Positions 56,334 through 64,000 of a stretch of 64,000 bases of DNA are shown here, one piece after another. How positions within the stretch are numbered: position 1 is the first letter of the stretch; the number at the start of each line of letters is the position of its first letter. The DNA lies in the NCBI GenBank assembly GCA_030550585.1, contig JAUQPB010000002.1, positions 20,001 through 84,000 of the forward strand, in the 5' to 3' direction. The DNA is from Thermoproteota archaeon. Lineage in GTDB: Archaea; Thermoproteota; Thermoprotei_A; Sulfolobales; Ignisphaeraceae. Made by a program: the position numbers and the translations under genes. The notes under the pieces were generated by a model. The model worked only from the letters and a program-made list of their open reading frames with translations. It was not told the origin of the DNA and made no database searches.

Positions 56334-56452
56334 AACAAATACATCTGCAACTAGATATTGCATGCAACAAATATCGCTCATGCAAATCAACATATATATG
56401 AACAAGCCTTGTAAGCCGGTGGCCGCGGGTTCAAATCCCGCCGGCGGCTCCA
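56292..56452 (+). repeat. 161-bp inverted repeat right arm, with attR core at 56406-56452
   Basis: It holds the end of the integrase gene and the 47-bp tRNA-Thr 3' half in direct orientation to the intact tRNA at 36117. This is the expected right attachment site of the island and the mirror image of 53820-53980. Confidence 0.93.
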
Positions 56453-56579
56453 AATAATTGGCTTCATCTCTATAAAGTAATTTACCATACTTATTTAATG
56501 TTGTTTACAAAATTGAGAAATTTCGGTTGAAGCTCCAGCCACAATAGACGATGGTGGTACACGAATTTGTTGAGTATGA

Positions 56580-58139
56580 TTAAGCTTTGGGTATGAGCTC
56601 TTCCATGTTTTCTTTGATTAGGCTGTTGCGTAGATCGAGCCACATTTCTACACAGCTTCTATATCTGTCTTCTTCTTTTAGTGTTAGCGCTTTTTTTATT
56701 ACCTCTGCCAGTGTCTTGGGTATATCGCTTAACCAAGGCATGTACATATTGTCTAGTGCCTCGACATCATCTGCAACAGCGTTAACAAATTCTCGATATG
56801 AGATCGCCTTACCTCTTAGTCGTAGCGCTAGGTCTAGCACTTTTTTTGCAAAGTCTTTTAGCATGGTCTCTCCATCCTCGATCTTCTCCATGGGTATTGG
56901 ATAGCCGTAGACATTCTGCAAGAGGGCTATGTTAAGAATTAGCCTGTGCTTTGGTATAGAACTTGACAACATGTATGCTAGTGTCATGGCCAGGCTGTAA
57001 GCGTCGTAGCTGAAATCTGATGTTCCTCGTACAAGGGCTAGAGGATCAGCATATGCAGGTGTTAGCCTCGCAAATTTATAGCCGTGGGCAGGATCGCCTA
57101 AGGCTCCGCTGAAATCTGTTAGCATAGGTACATAGCCGTACTTGTCGCTGGTTTGGCGTAGAAGTATGTTCTTAGGCTTTATATCCATGTGAACAATGTT
57201 TGCTAAGTGGGCTAGTGCAGTTGCACCAACAACTCTTATAAGTATGTACATAGACTCATTTAGATTTAGCGATCCCCGTTTCTTCACAAAATCTTCTAGA
57301 TCACCCATATCAGCATATTCCTCTACGATAGCAGGCGAATACAATGAATATGTGTCTTTGTCTAGCTTGTTCTTCATGATGAGGAGGGCATATATAGAAG
57401 AAATGTAGTTGCTATATATAGTCAACTCTTTCAGAATAGCATTGTCATAGCCTTTAATTGCTATAAGATCGCTAACCTCTTCCTTGTCTAGTGTGCGAAC
57501 GGTAAATCCATGTATATAACCCCTTACCAAGTCCATAAAATTTCTGTTTACAGCAATGTCCTCTTTCAGAACCTTTAAGGCATAGACATTCCCAGCCCCG
57601 TCCCTTGCCTTAAAGACGTAAGTATAGCTACCCCTATCATTTATCAGTTCTTCTATTATAAAACCATATAATCCCCTCTTCCTCCATAAGGTTATGTAGA
57701 CTCCCTCCACATTTTCAACACATGCTTTAACATAGTTCACAAGCTGGGGGTCAATATCTGTTAGAGGTATTTCTTCAACAAATACATTTACTGCTGTGTA
57801 CTTATTTGCCGCCTCTATTAAATCATGAAGGGCACCAGAACCAGACCCAATTATCTGCCCTTCCCAATTCTCTTTCAGCACCGAGACCACAACATCTTTT
57901 ACGGTAAAAACTCTGAGAACTTTATCGCCGAAAACAAACTTGAAATGAAATAAACTATCTTCTGTTGCTGTTCTAGTAGTATCGGCAATCATTTTAGTTA
58001 TTGATGTAGAACTTACAGTTGTTGTACCCAGAAACCGTCTATCCTTAGCTAACAAAATAGAAGCTAAAACCAGAGGATCTGAAGCATACTCACTAATAGC
58101 ATCTAGATTCTTACACGTGCGCAAAGCCATAAATACCAC
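56580..58139 (-). CDS. eukaryotic-type protein kinase
   Basis: A 519-residue protein. N-terminal ~165 residues are a domain I do not recognise. The kinase domain has a glycine-poor loop (INDRGSYTYVFKA), the VAIK-type lysine in ALKVLKED, the catalytic HMDIKPKNILL, and TDFSGA in place of DFG. A regulatory helical C terminus follows. With the FHA and vWA genes upstream on the same strand it forms a signalling cassette. Confidence 0.88.
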   Translation of the reverse strand: MVFMALRTCKNLDAISEYASDPLVLASILLAKDRRFLGTTTVSSTSITKMIADTTRTATEDSLFHFKFVFGDKVLRVFTVKDVVVSVLKENWEGQIIGSGSGALHDLIEAANKYTAVNVFVEEIPLTDIDPQLVNYVKACVENVEGVYITLWRKRGLYGFIIEELINDRGSYTYVFKARDGAGNVYALKVLKEDIAVNRNFMDLVRGYIHGFTVRTLDKEEVSDLIAIKGYDNAILKELTIYSNYISSIYALLIMKNKLDKDTYSLYSPAIVEEYADMGDLEDFVKKRGSLNLNESMYILIRVVGATALAHLANIVHMDIKPKNILLRQTSDKYGYVPMLTDFSGALGDPAHGYKFARLTPAYADPLALVRGTSDFSYDAYSLAMTLAYMLSSSIPKHRLILNIALLQNVYGYPIPMEKIEDGETMLKDFAKKVLDLALRLRGKAISYREFVNAVADDVEALDNMYMPWLSDIPKTLAEVIKKALTLKEEDRYRSCVEMWLDLRNSLIKENMEELIPKA

Positions 58140-58327
58140 TACTGGTTGTGCCCACTATACAGACTATCTAATAAGATTAATAAAACTGTAGATGAATGTT
58201 TATCACAATCTCCGCAACGTAGCTCGGCAGCATGTTGTTGAAAATCATTTACATTGCCATGTTATAATACTACAAACACTGTATTTGTATCAATACTGCA
58301 CTTTGACTTGCATCTTTCGATGTCCGA

Positions 58328-58648
58328 CTACTCTGCTTCAAATTCTTTAACTATTATTGTTGTTAGCCCCATCACTATCTCTGTTTGGTGTTGTAATTGT
58401 GTTGGTTGTTCTATCTTTTCCCCGTTTACATATGTGCCGTTTTTGCTCCCCAAATCCTCGATATACCACTTGCCCTGGTCTTCCCTATAGAATATTCTGG
58501 CATGTTTTCTAGATACGAAGGGATCTGGCAAAACAATGTCGCATCCAGGGTCACGCCCAATGATATAGGCACCGGGCTTGAGCTTGACAATGTGCTGGAT
58601 TGGAGTTGCACTACTTTTTATGGTTAAAACAAGTGTTTTGTCACTCAC
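58328..58648 (-). CDS. FHA-domain phosphopeptide-binding protein
   Basis: A 106-residue protein, one FHA domain: YIIGRDPGCDIVLPDPFVSRKHARI and EDLGSKNGTYVNGEKI. It binds phosphothreonine peptides. Between a vWA protein and a kinase; similar pairing of FHA and vWA proteins (ArnA/ArnB) regulates archaella in Sulfolobus. Confidence 0.92.
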   Translation of the reverse strand: MSDKTLVLTIKSSATPIQHIVKLKPGAYIIGRDPGCDIVLPDPFVSRKHARIFYREDQGKWYIEDLGSKNGTYVNGEKIEQPTQLQHQTEIVMGLTTIIVKEFEAE

Positions 58649-58657
58649 AGTCTCACC

Positions 58658-59890
58658 CTATTCATATCTTCCACTCAGTATCCTAGATATAAGTGCTACC
58701 ACCTTTTTAACGACATCCGGGGATAGACCCTCTTTTTCTAGTTGTGCCTTGAGGTCTATCGTTTTCGTGTACAGCTCCCTGTTTTCAACAACTATGGTTG
58801 AATTGGCAATATTCTCAAGCACATTCATGAGCTTATCTGCCGATAGTTGCCCGTAGAGGTCTTTTGTTATTATCGAGGCAACTCTGATTAGGTTGACCTC
58901 TCTGAAAACTGTATTGTCCACCTCAACAGCATCTGGTGGTGCAATGTGAACACACGGTATGGTTACATTGGTTGGTGGCAACTCTTTTTCAGCTCCGTCA
59001 GTTTGTGTGTAAATGCCAGTTACTGTTGCTAGGTATGACATGCCTCGCTTCTGCGGTGGTACTAGAAGCTCGCCTACAACGGTTATAGTCTCCCCCTCAT
59101 GTACATCCCCGACCTCAATCTCCACACCACCTCTAGTGGTGTAGGCGGGCTTGTTGTATATGTAGACGCCCACACCTGGCGCAGTCTTTATCAGAATCCT
59201 CAGATTCTTTGCACTCAGTCCTCTGTATGCCGAAGCCATTTTCTCGATGAGGCTCGGCATCTTGGCGGGGTCGTCTAGGTGCTCGAAAAAGCCGTTTGTC
59301 TTCAAGGCTATGCCCGATAAAAGCTTCTCGTTGTAGTCTTCACCAACACCAATAACAAGGGATACCGAGACATGCTTGCCGAGCTTCCCAGCCATATCCA
59401 GAATTCTGTCCCTGTCTCTGACCCCTGTAGTCGGGTTCCCATCTGTCACCATAACCATCTTCACACTTGGCACAGCATCCCTCTCTCTGCTCTTCAGCTC
59501 CTCTCTAACACGTGTAGCATCAGCATACATCTGCTCTAGAACAGAGTATATGTTCGTACCACCGCCAAGCTTTATATCAGCTACAGCCCGAACAATCTTA
59601 TCGGTGTTGCCCACCTTCTCTATATCAAGAACTTTGCTTACCTTACCATAGAAGCTGTAGACAGAAATGTAGTCATCCGGGTCTAGAAGTTTGACCATCC
59701 TGAGAACAGAGTCCTTTGCAAAAAATATCTTAGAGCCATCCATAGACCAGCTACTATCTAAAGCAACAAGATATGCAGACCTAGTCTTGAGAGCACCCAC
59801 ACCTTTGACACGAATCATAAAAGGGACAACATCATTCCTACCCTCAACAACAAACAACTTAGAAAGCCTAACATCCAGAGCCAGAGACAT
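58658..59890 (-). CDS. von Willebrand factor A domain protein (ArnB-like)
   Basis: A 410-residue protein with the MIDAS motif VALDSSWSMDG (DxSxS), GGGTNIYSVLEQM and VTDGNPTTG. The C-terminal half is beta-rich then helical. It lies nine bases from the FHA gene. By analogy it may be the kinase substrate and FHA partner. Confidence 0.9.
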   Translation of the reverse strand: MSLALDVRLSKLFVVEGRNDVVPFMIRVKGVGALKTRSAYLVALDSSWSMDGSKIFFAKDSVLRMVKLLDPDDYISVYSFYGKVSKVLDIEKVGNTDKIVRAVADIKLGGGTNIYSVLEQMYADATRVREELKSRERDAVPSVKMVMVTDGNPTTGVRDRDRILDMAGKLGKHVSVSLVIGVGEDYNEKLLSGIALKTNGFFEHLDDPAKMPSLIEKMASAYRGLSAKNLRILIKTAPGVGVYIYNKPAYTTRGGVEIEVGDVHEGETITVVGELLVPPQKRGMSYLATVTGIYTQTDGAEKELPPTNVTIPCVHIAPPDAVEVDNTVFREVNLIRVASIITKDLYGQLSADKLMNVLENIANSTIVVENRELYTKTIDLKAQLEKEGLSPDVVKKVVALISRILSGRYE

Positions 59891-60196
59891 GCTTTTTAAG
59901 CACCGTCTCTAGTCGCTATATATTATTTTACCTCAGCTGAGCTTTTAAGTTTTAGACATAAGTATTTGCAAGCATGTAAAGAGATGAAGATGAATAGGAT
60001 ATAGACAGCTAAATTTAACAGCTAGCCTAGAATTCGTTGTAGCCACAATTAACTTTACCCCATTGTTACCTCCATAAATACTTTTACGCTATTCCATTAT
60101 TATTTGTGAAATATTGTTGAAAGATTTTCTTGTTAAGTTTAACAGGGTGTTGAAGAATATGTTTAAAATAGTTGCCACCTACTCTTACTCAATTCA
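59891..60196. other. divergent intergenic region, no gene seen
   Basis: About 305 bases between the minus-strand vWA gene and the plus-strand radical SAM gene. It must contain both promoters; AT-rich elements (for example GCTTTTTAAGC near 59892) are present but none is convincing on its own. Confidence 0.4.
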
Positions 60197-61762
60197 ATGG
60201 CGGTTTCTATGGACAGGTTCGAGGGTTTTAAAATTGTTCTTACTGGTGATGAATCTCTTGTGAGTACATATCACCATACATACTTAGGTTTTTCGTCAGG
60301 ATTGCCAATGGATGTTTTCCCTAGCCTTCTAGGAAACATAATTTTTCCTACTTTAAGTGGAGAACATGGCAGGATGAAGACAAGTCAATATGGTTTGTGT
60401 AAGATTGAAGCCTCTCTGATTGATAACGGTTTTTCGAGAAGTGATGTGGCTATTGTCGATCCTAGGAGGTTGGATGAGGCTATAGGGCCTGAGACAAGGG
60501 TTTTGGGCATCGGGGTTCTAGACCCTTTGGGCATAAACTATGGAACAGCTCTCTTGCGCGTTGTTCTAAGTTTGATGGGGGTTGAAACTCGTTTGCAATC
60601 CTACATGTCTTGGGCAACCATGAAGATATTTAATAATGATGCTGTGAAGAAGTATAGGAATAGAATAAAGGTTATTGTTGGAGGACAAGGTGTTTGGGAG
60701 ATAATTGATAGCGGGCTTCAGCATAGGCTTGGCATAGATTGCATTGTCGAGGGTGAGGGAGAGCTTGTCGCACCAAAAATTTTTAGAACAGCTCTAGAAG
60801 GTGGGGAAATCCCAAGCTATGTGAAAGGTCCGCCAGTACCCGTGGACAGGATACCTGTTATAAAAACTCCTTCCAGAGGTCTTGTAGAGGTTACGAGAGG
60901 GTGTGGGAGAGGGTGTCTATTCTGCAATCCCACACTATTAATGTTTAGATCAATACCAATGGATAAAATACTTAAAGAGATAGCTGTTAACATTGAAGGA
61001 GGCGAAAGAAACATAACGTTGCATTCAGAGGACTTTCTAAGGTATGGCTCAACGTCTCTACTACCAAATGAGGATAAGGTTCTAAACCTGTTAAACACTG
61101 TTACAAAGATACCGGAAATAAATAGCATTTCAATAGATTTTGTAACAGCATCAACAGCCTTGTCAAACCCTAAATTAGTGAAGACTGTTGGTGGTATGCT
61201 GGGGCTTAGTGACAGAAACCCAGCAATAATTCAGATGGGTATAGAAAGCGGTAGCCCAAGAATAATAAAAATTATTGCCCCTGGCAAGCCAAAGCCTTTC
61301 AATTATGAGGAGTGGCCGAAGATAGTGGAAGAAGCTGTTAATCTATTAAACGACTCGGGCTGGTGGATATGTGCAACAATAATAGTGAATCTTCCGCAAG
61401 AGACTGAAGAGGATATAGAAATGAATATGAGACTTGTAGAGAGGCTAGAGCATTACAACGTCTTTGTATTCCCATTGCCATTCATACCCTCTGGAAGTCT
61501 AAGAAAAGTAAAGGATATGGCAGGAACACATAAAATAGTTAGTACAAGAAATTTGGAGCTCATAGCCCTAGCAGTATATGATGCCATCAAAAAGATCAAA
61601 TCTTTATCAAAACACCTTGTAGCAAAAGCACCCTTTGGCGTAAGACAAGTGCTAGGTGCGTTACTCTATGTAGCTTCAGTCATAGGTCTTAGAAGATTAC
61701 AAAGAAACTCACTCGACGCTATAATAGATCATTTTAAAGCTCGTGAAAGAATATTGATATAG
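60197..61762 (+). CDS. B12-binding-type radical SAM protein
   Basis: A 521-residue protein. The N-terminal part has a B12-binding-like region with VIVGGQGVWEIID, the cluster motif is CGRGCLFC (CX3CX2C), and the C-terminal half is a TIM-barrel (MGIESGSPRIIKIIAPG). Function unknown; such proteins do methylations and ring rearrangements. Confidence 0.88.
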   Translation: MAVSMDRFEGFKIVLTGDESLVSTYHHTYLGFSSGLPMDVFPSLLGNIIFPTLSGEHGRMKTSQYGLCKIEASLIDNGFSRSDVAIVDPRRLDEAIGPETRVLGIGVLDPLGINYGTALLRVVLSLMGVETRLQSYMSWATMKIFNNDAVKKYRNRIKVIVGGQGVWEIIDSGLQHRLGIDCIVEGEGELVAPKIFRTALEGGEIPSYVKGPPVPVDRIPVIKTPSRGLVEVTRGCGRGCLFCNPTLLMFRSIPMDKILKEIAVNIEGGERNITLHSEDFLRYGSTSLLPNEDKVLNLLNTVTKIPEINSISIDFVTASTALSNPKLVKTVGGMLGLSDRNPAIIQMGIESGSPRIIKIIAPGKPKPFNYEEWPKIVEEAVNLLNDSGWWICATIIVNLPQETEEDIEMNMRLVERLEHYNVFVFPLPFIPSGSLRKVKDMAGTHKIVSTRNLELIALAVYDAIKKIKSLSKHLVAKAPFGVRQVLGALLYVASVIGLRRLQRNSLDAIIDHFKARERILI

Positions 61763-61789
61763 GATAAGCATTTAAATCAAGGTTGTTGT

Positions 61790-61838
61790 GGCGGGCCCGC
61801 GGGGATTCGAACCCCGGATATCCGGCTCCAAAGGCTGA
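61790..61838 (-). pseudogene. tRNA 3'-half relic (Arg-like acceptor and T arm)
   Basis: Minus strand: GGAGCCGG, ATATC, T arm CGGGG TTCGAAT CCCCG, acceptor CGGGCCC, G, CCA. It matches the intact tRNA-Arg at 63340-63417 except in the variable loop, one T-loop base and the anticodon, and it has no 5' half. The loop reads CTTTGGA, one change from a TCG anticodon. It is typical of an attachment-site remnant. Confidence 0.8.
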
Positions 61839-61977
61839 AATTGAAATGAGGCATGAAATTAAATATGGATTGTAACGATTTAGAAGAGATAGTAGGAAGC
61901 TTTGCAACAGATAGTTTGTTCTTACTACAACACTCTTTAATCTCTTAAAGCCGTATATAATAGATGGGTGAAACTAA

Positions 61978-62178
61978 GTGGCTAAGGTAATAAGAGTGAA
62001 GTATGAGAATGGGGTGCTCAAACCCCTGGAGAAGCTGGATGTCTCTGAGGGTGAGGTTTTGCTTGTTAAGGTTCTTCGAACGGAGTTGGCTGAGAAGGTG
62101 TTTGGCTCTGTAAATGTTGATGAGAAAACATTGGAGAGGGTTCTAAAGGAGGCTGAGGATGAGCTCGGTATTTATTGA
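61978..62178 (+). CDS. vapB: VapB-type (DUF104/AF2212-like) antitoxin
   Basis: A 66-residue protein with YENGVLKPLEKLDVSEGE, the AF2212 antitoxin core. GTG start. Overlaps the vapC gene by 20 bases. It would neutralise VapC and repress the pair. Confidence 0.88.
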   Translation: MAKVIRVKYENGVLKPLEKLDVSEGEVLLVKVLRTELAEKVFGSVNVDEKTLERVLKEAEDELGIY

Positions 62179-62593
62179 CAGTAATGTGATAATCAAGTAC
62201 TTTGCAGGTGATTCATTAGCTAAGAAGCTGCTGGAACCCATTATCTACGGAGATGCTATAGGCTACGTTAATACCATTGTTATTTCCGAGGTTATATTTA
62301 TCTTGATTAAGCTACTCACCGGTAAGAAGGCTTATGAGCTTAAGAGTAGCCCAGAAACCGTAAAGGATGCGCTTAAATCGTTGAATATCCAGATACAATT
62401 CTTGAGAGAATACTTCTCAGAGCTTGAAATAAATGAGAGGGTGAAACAGATGGCCATAGAGGTAATGGAGGAATACGGGCTACTGCCCAACGATGCGCTA
62501 ATAGCATCGACTTGTAGATACTATGGTATAGACACGATACTCACATTCGATGAAGACTTCAAAAGAGTGCCATGGCTCAAAGTTGTGTGCTAG
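62159..62593 (+). CDS. vapC: VapC-type PIN-domain ribonuclease toxin
   Basis: A 144-residue PIN domain with acidic catalytic residues in FIDSNVIIKY, ISEVIF, LLPNDALIAST and LTFDEDF. Partner of the upstream antitoxin. It sits in a segment bounded by tRNA-derived repeats. Confidence 0.9.
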   Translation: MSSVFIDSNVIIKYFAGDSLAKKLLEPIIYGDAIGYVNTIVISEVIFILIKLLTGKKAYELKSSPETVKDALKSLNIQIQFLREYFSELEINERVKQMAIEVMEEYGLLPNDALIASTCRYYGIDTILTFDEDFKRVPWLKVVC

Positions 62594-62616
62594 TATATAC
62601 GTTTGATGGAGCCCTT

Positions 62617-63315
62617 TGATAGCTGTTGATTTCCATATACACATAACAATGAGGTTGATTGAAGAGCGTATTCATACTAGAGAAGCTAGTTTCGTTTATG
62701 GATAAGCGGGTATTAAAGTAACTGTTCTACCCCCAGTAGCTCCCTGGGTTACTAACGATTATTTGTACAAAATGTTGTCTTATAACCCTAAAAGGTTGAT
62801 AGGATTTACCTCGGTAGTTCCGGACCCTGCAGATATAGCAATTAAAGAACTTCGTAGAGTAGTTCAAGATCTGGGGCTTAGAGATCTGGAGCTTCATCCG
62901 CCAATGCAAGGATTCCGCGTTTGATATAATCACATCAAAGGTTCTAAGGGTTGTCGAAGATCTTGTGATTCTTGTGATGATGCATGATATGTTAAGTGAC
63001 CTATTGGCACTATACTTTAAACCTCCGCTAGGAGGCATGACTTACCCTACTCTGATAGGGTAGGGAACTATGACTTCATCCCCCTTGCTGCTACTAAACA
63101 CAGTTATAGTCTACGCACATATGGGCAGTTTCTTTAGTTTTAGGATGTTTATTAGTTTCGCGACCTCACATCTAAATATCTACCTTGATACATCATATAA
63201 TATCCTAACCATAGCTTAGAGAATGGTCCTCAGACGTTAGCTAAGTAGATTAGAAGTCTAGGGGCAGACAGATTCATTTTTAGTAGAGTTGAAGTTTACC
63301 GCTAAATACGGAACT
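62617..63315 (+). pseudogene. decayed amidohydrolase-family gene
   Basis: Fragments in different frames read in order: IAVDFHIHIT (metal HxH), stop TAA at 62703, VTVLPPVAPWVTNDYL, KRLIGFTSVVPDPAD, then ILVMMHD, VIVYAHMGSFFSF, LNIYLDTSYN and IRSLGADRFIF. This is the order of an amidohydrolase-2 TIM barrel. Several stops and shifts make it non-functional. The ORF track entry at 62727 is a shadow. Confidence 0.75.
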
Positions 63316-63339
63316 TAGCAGAACTACTTTAACTGTTCA

Positions 63340-63417
63340 TGGCGGGCCCGCGGGGATTTGAACCCCGGTTCTCCGGCTCCGCAGGCCGGCGCTTTGTCCA
63401 AGCTAAGCTACGGGCCC
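63340..63417 (-). tRNA. tRNA-Arg (anticodon GCG)
   Basis: Minus strand: acceptor GGGCCCG/CGGGCCC, D arm GCTT/AAGC, anticodon stem CCGGC/GCCGG with loop CTGCGGA, T arm CGGGG TTCAAAT CCCCG, discriminator G and encoded CCA. No intron. Its 3' half is repeated at 61790. Confidence 0.94.
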
Positions 63418-63538
63418 CTCTATCAACTTATTTTATTGTAGTTTTTAGATCTTGTTGCTTTATATCTATCTCTATTCATTAATCGGATCCACGGCTTTTA
63501 AGCTTAGACCATCTAAAGATTTTGGTGGGTATTATGAG

Positions 63539-64000
63539 ATGCAAAGAGCTATTGTAAGTGTTGCTATGGAGATTGCATTAGATGGTTCGGCTAACTATGC
63601 TGGTGGTTTGGGTGTTTTGGAAGCCGATAAATTCTATGGGGCTGCAAGACTTGGCTTGCCATATATTTCAATTGCGCCGTTTTATCCTAGTGGCTATGTT
63701 GATTGGGATTCCGTGAATAGAACTAGATTGTTTGTCGAGGTTAGACACAGACATAGTATGTCTTTTTTGTCTAAGTTGAGGTATATCGGCTCTATAGAGG
63801 CTAGAAGAGCTAATGGAAGTATACTGGCTGAGGCAGATCTCTTCGAATATGTCTACGGCTCTGCAAAGGCTATATTGTACAGGGTTAAGAAGCCACTGTC
63901 AGTTGCTAGGCTATTCAGATATCTGTATAGACATCACAGTGATGAATGCACCTACTATATGGTTGCTGCTGCCATCTCTGCCGAGATAATAAAGAAGATG
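63539..64000 (+). CDS. alpha-glucan (glycogen) phosphorylase-like protein, 5' part
   Basis: The open frame from ATG 63539 runs off the window. It starts MQRAIVSVAMEIALDGS and contains NYAGGLGVLEADKFYGAARLGLPYISIAPFYPSGY, the N-terminal signature of GT35 phosphorylases and related glucosyltransferases. It would release glucose 1-phosphate from storage glucan. Assignment rests on the first ~150 residues only. Confidence 0.8.
   Translation, partial: MQRAIVSVAMEIALDGSANYAGGLGVLEADKFYGAARLGLPYISIAPFYPSGYVDWDSVNRTRLFVEVRHRHSMSFLSKLRYIGSIEARRANGSILAEADLFEYVYGSAKAILYRVKKPLSVARLFRYLYRHHSDECTYYMVAAAISAEIIKKM

Larger units (their letters stand above)
36117..56452. mobile_element. 20.3-kb integrated genomic island at tRNA-Thr
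   Basis: The island is bounded by the intact tRNA-Thr and by a direct copy of its 3' half next to an intact integrase. This is the arrangement left by archaeal SSV/pNOB8-type integrases. Cargo includes a CRISPR array, a second pyr operon, a glycosidase and an ABC/peptidase cassette. Several genes are broken, so the element looks old and perhaps composite. The boundaries are seen directly; integration as one unit is inference. Confidence 0.75.

Noticed and set aside
62727-63038. 103-residue minus-strand ORF in the 62.7-63.0 kb region
   Set aside because: It is the complement of the decayed amidohydrolase, whose plus-strand fragments are recognisable.

Overview
The window looks like about 64 kb of chromosome from a hyperthermophilic crenarchaeon. 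The evidence is a GC-rich rRNA in an AT-rich genome, TFB, an RNA polymerase Rpo12 subunit, archaeal ribosomal proteins (S19e, L39e, L31e, LX), aIF1, aIF6, RNase P Rnp4, C/D box sRNA genes, a tRNA with a non-canonical intron, and BRE/TATA promoters. The CRISPR repeat read on the minus strand ends in GAAAG, as crenarchaeal repeats do. An Ignisphaera/Desulfurococcales-like host is my best guess, but that is inference.

Layout. 1-1.1 kb: 3' part of 23S rRNA. 1.25-21.1 kb: housekeeping genes (argS, glyS, endA, ubiX, agmatinase, tfb, rpo12, aif1, an ATP-grasp ligase, an aminopropyltransferase, a DtxR-type regulator) with tRNA-Asn, tRNA-Gln and four C/D box sRNA candidates, two of which overlap the stop codons of neighbouring genes. 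21.2-27.6 kb: a complete pyrimidine operon pyrF-E-B-I-K-C-D plus an unknown gene. 27.65-35.2 kb: tRNA-Glu with a 26-nt intron in the variable loop, then a dense translation/secretion operon (rnp4, CRM protein, S19e, PDCD5, L39e, L31e, aIF6, LX, prefoldin alpha, ftsY, secE, spt5, L11, L1, L10). 35.3-36 kb: hexuloisomerase.

36.1-56.45 kb is a genomic island of about 20.3 kb. An intact tRNA-Thr(TGT) lies at the left edge, and a 47-bp direct repeat of its 3' half lies at the right edge, next to a full-length SSV/pNOB8-type tyrosine integrase. Inside are a nitroreductase fragment, a membrane protein, a 46-repeat CRISPR array without cas genes, a second and divergent pyr operon, a secreted GH5-like glycosidase, an ABC transporter/M50-like peptidase/Cys-rich membrane protein cassette, and decaying remnants (tnpB and a split ORF). 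The inferred leader end of the array joins directly to a pyrE copy that lacks its first ~63 codons. In the same second operon pyrK carries a frameshift and pyrF is absent. A 161-bp inverted repeat containing the tRNA-Thr 3' half brackets the integrase segment.

56.5-64 kb: a protein kinase/FHA/von Willebrand A cassette that resembles the Sulfolobus Arn phospho-signalling proteins in its domains, a B12-type radical SAM protein, and a 1.55-kb segment between a tRNA 3'-half relic and tRNA-Arg(GCG) that holds vapBC and a decayed amidohydrolase. The window ends in the start of an alpha-glucan phosphorylase-like gene.

The most unusual content is the island: a leaderless array fused to a truncated pyrE, a duplicated pyr operon under decay, a candidate peptide-export cassette, and a possibly invertible integrase segment.
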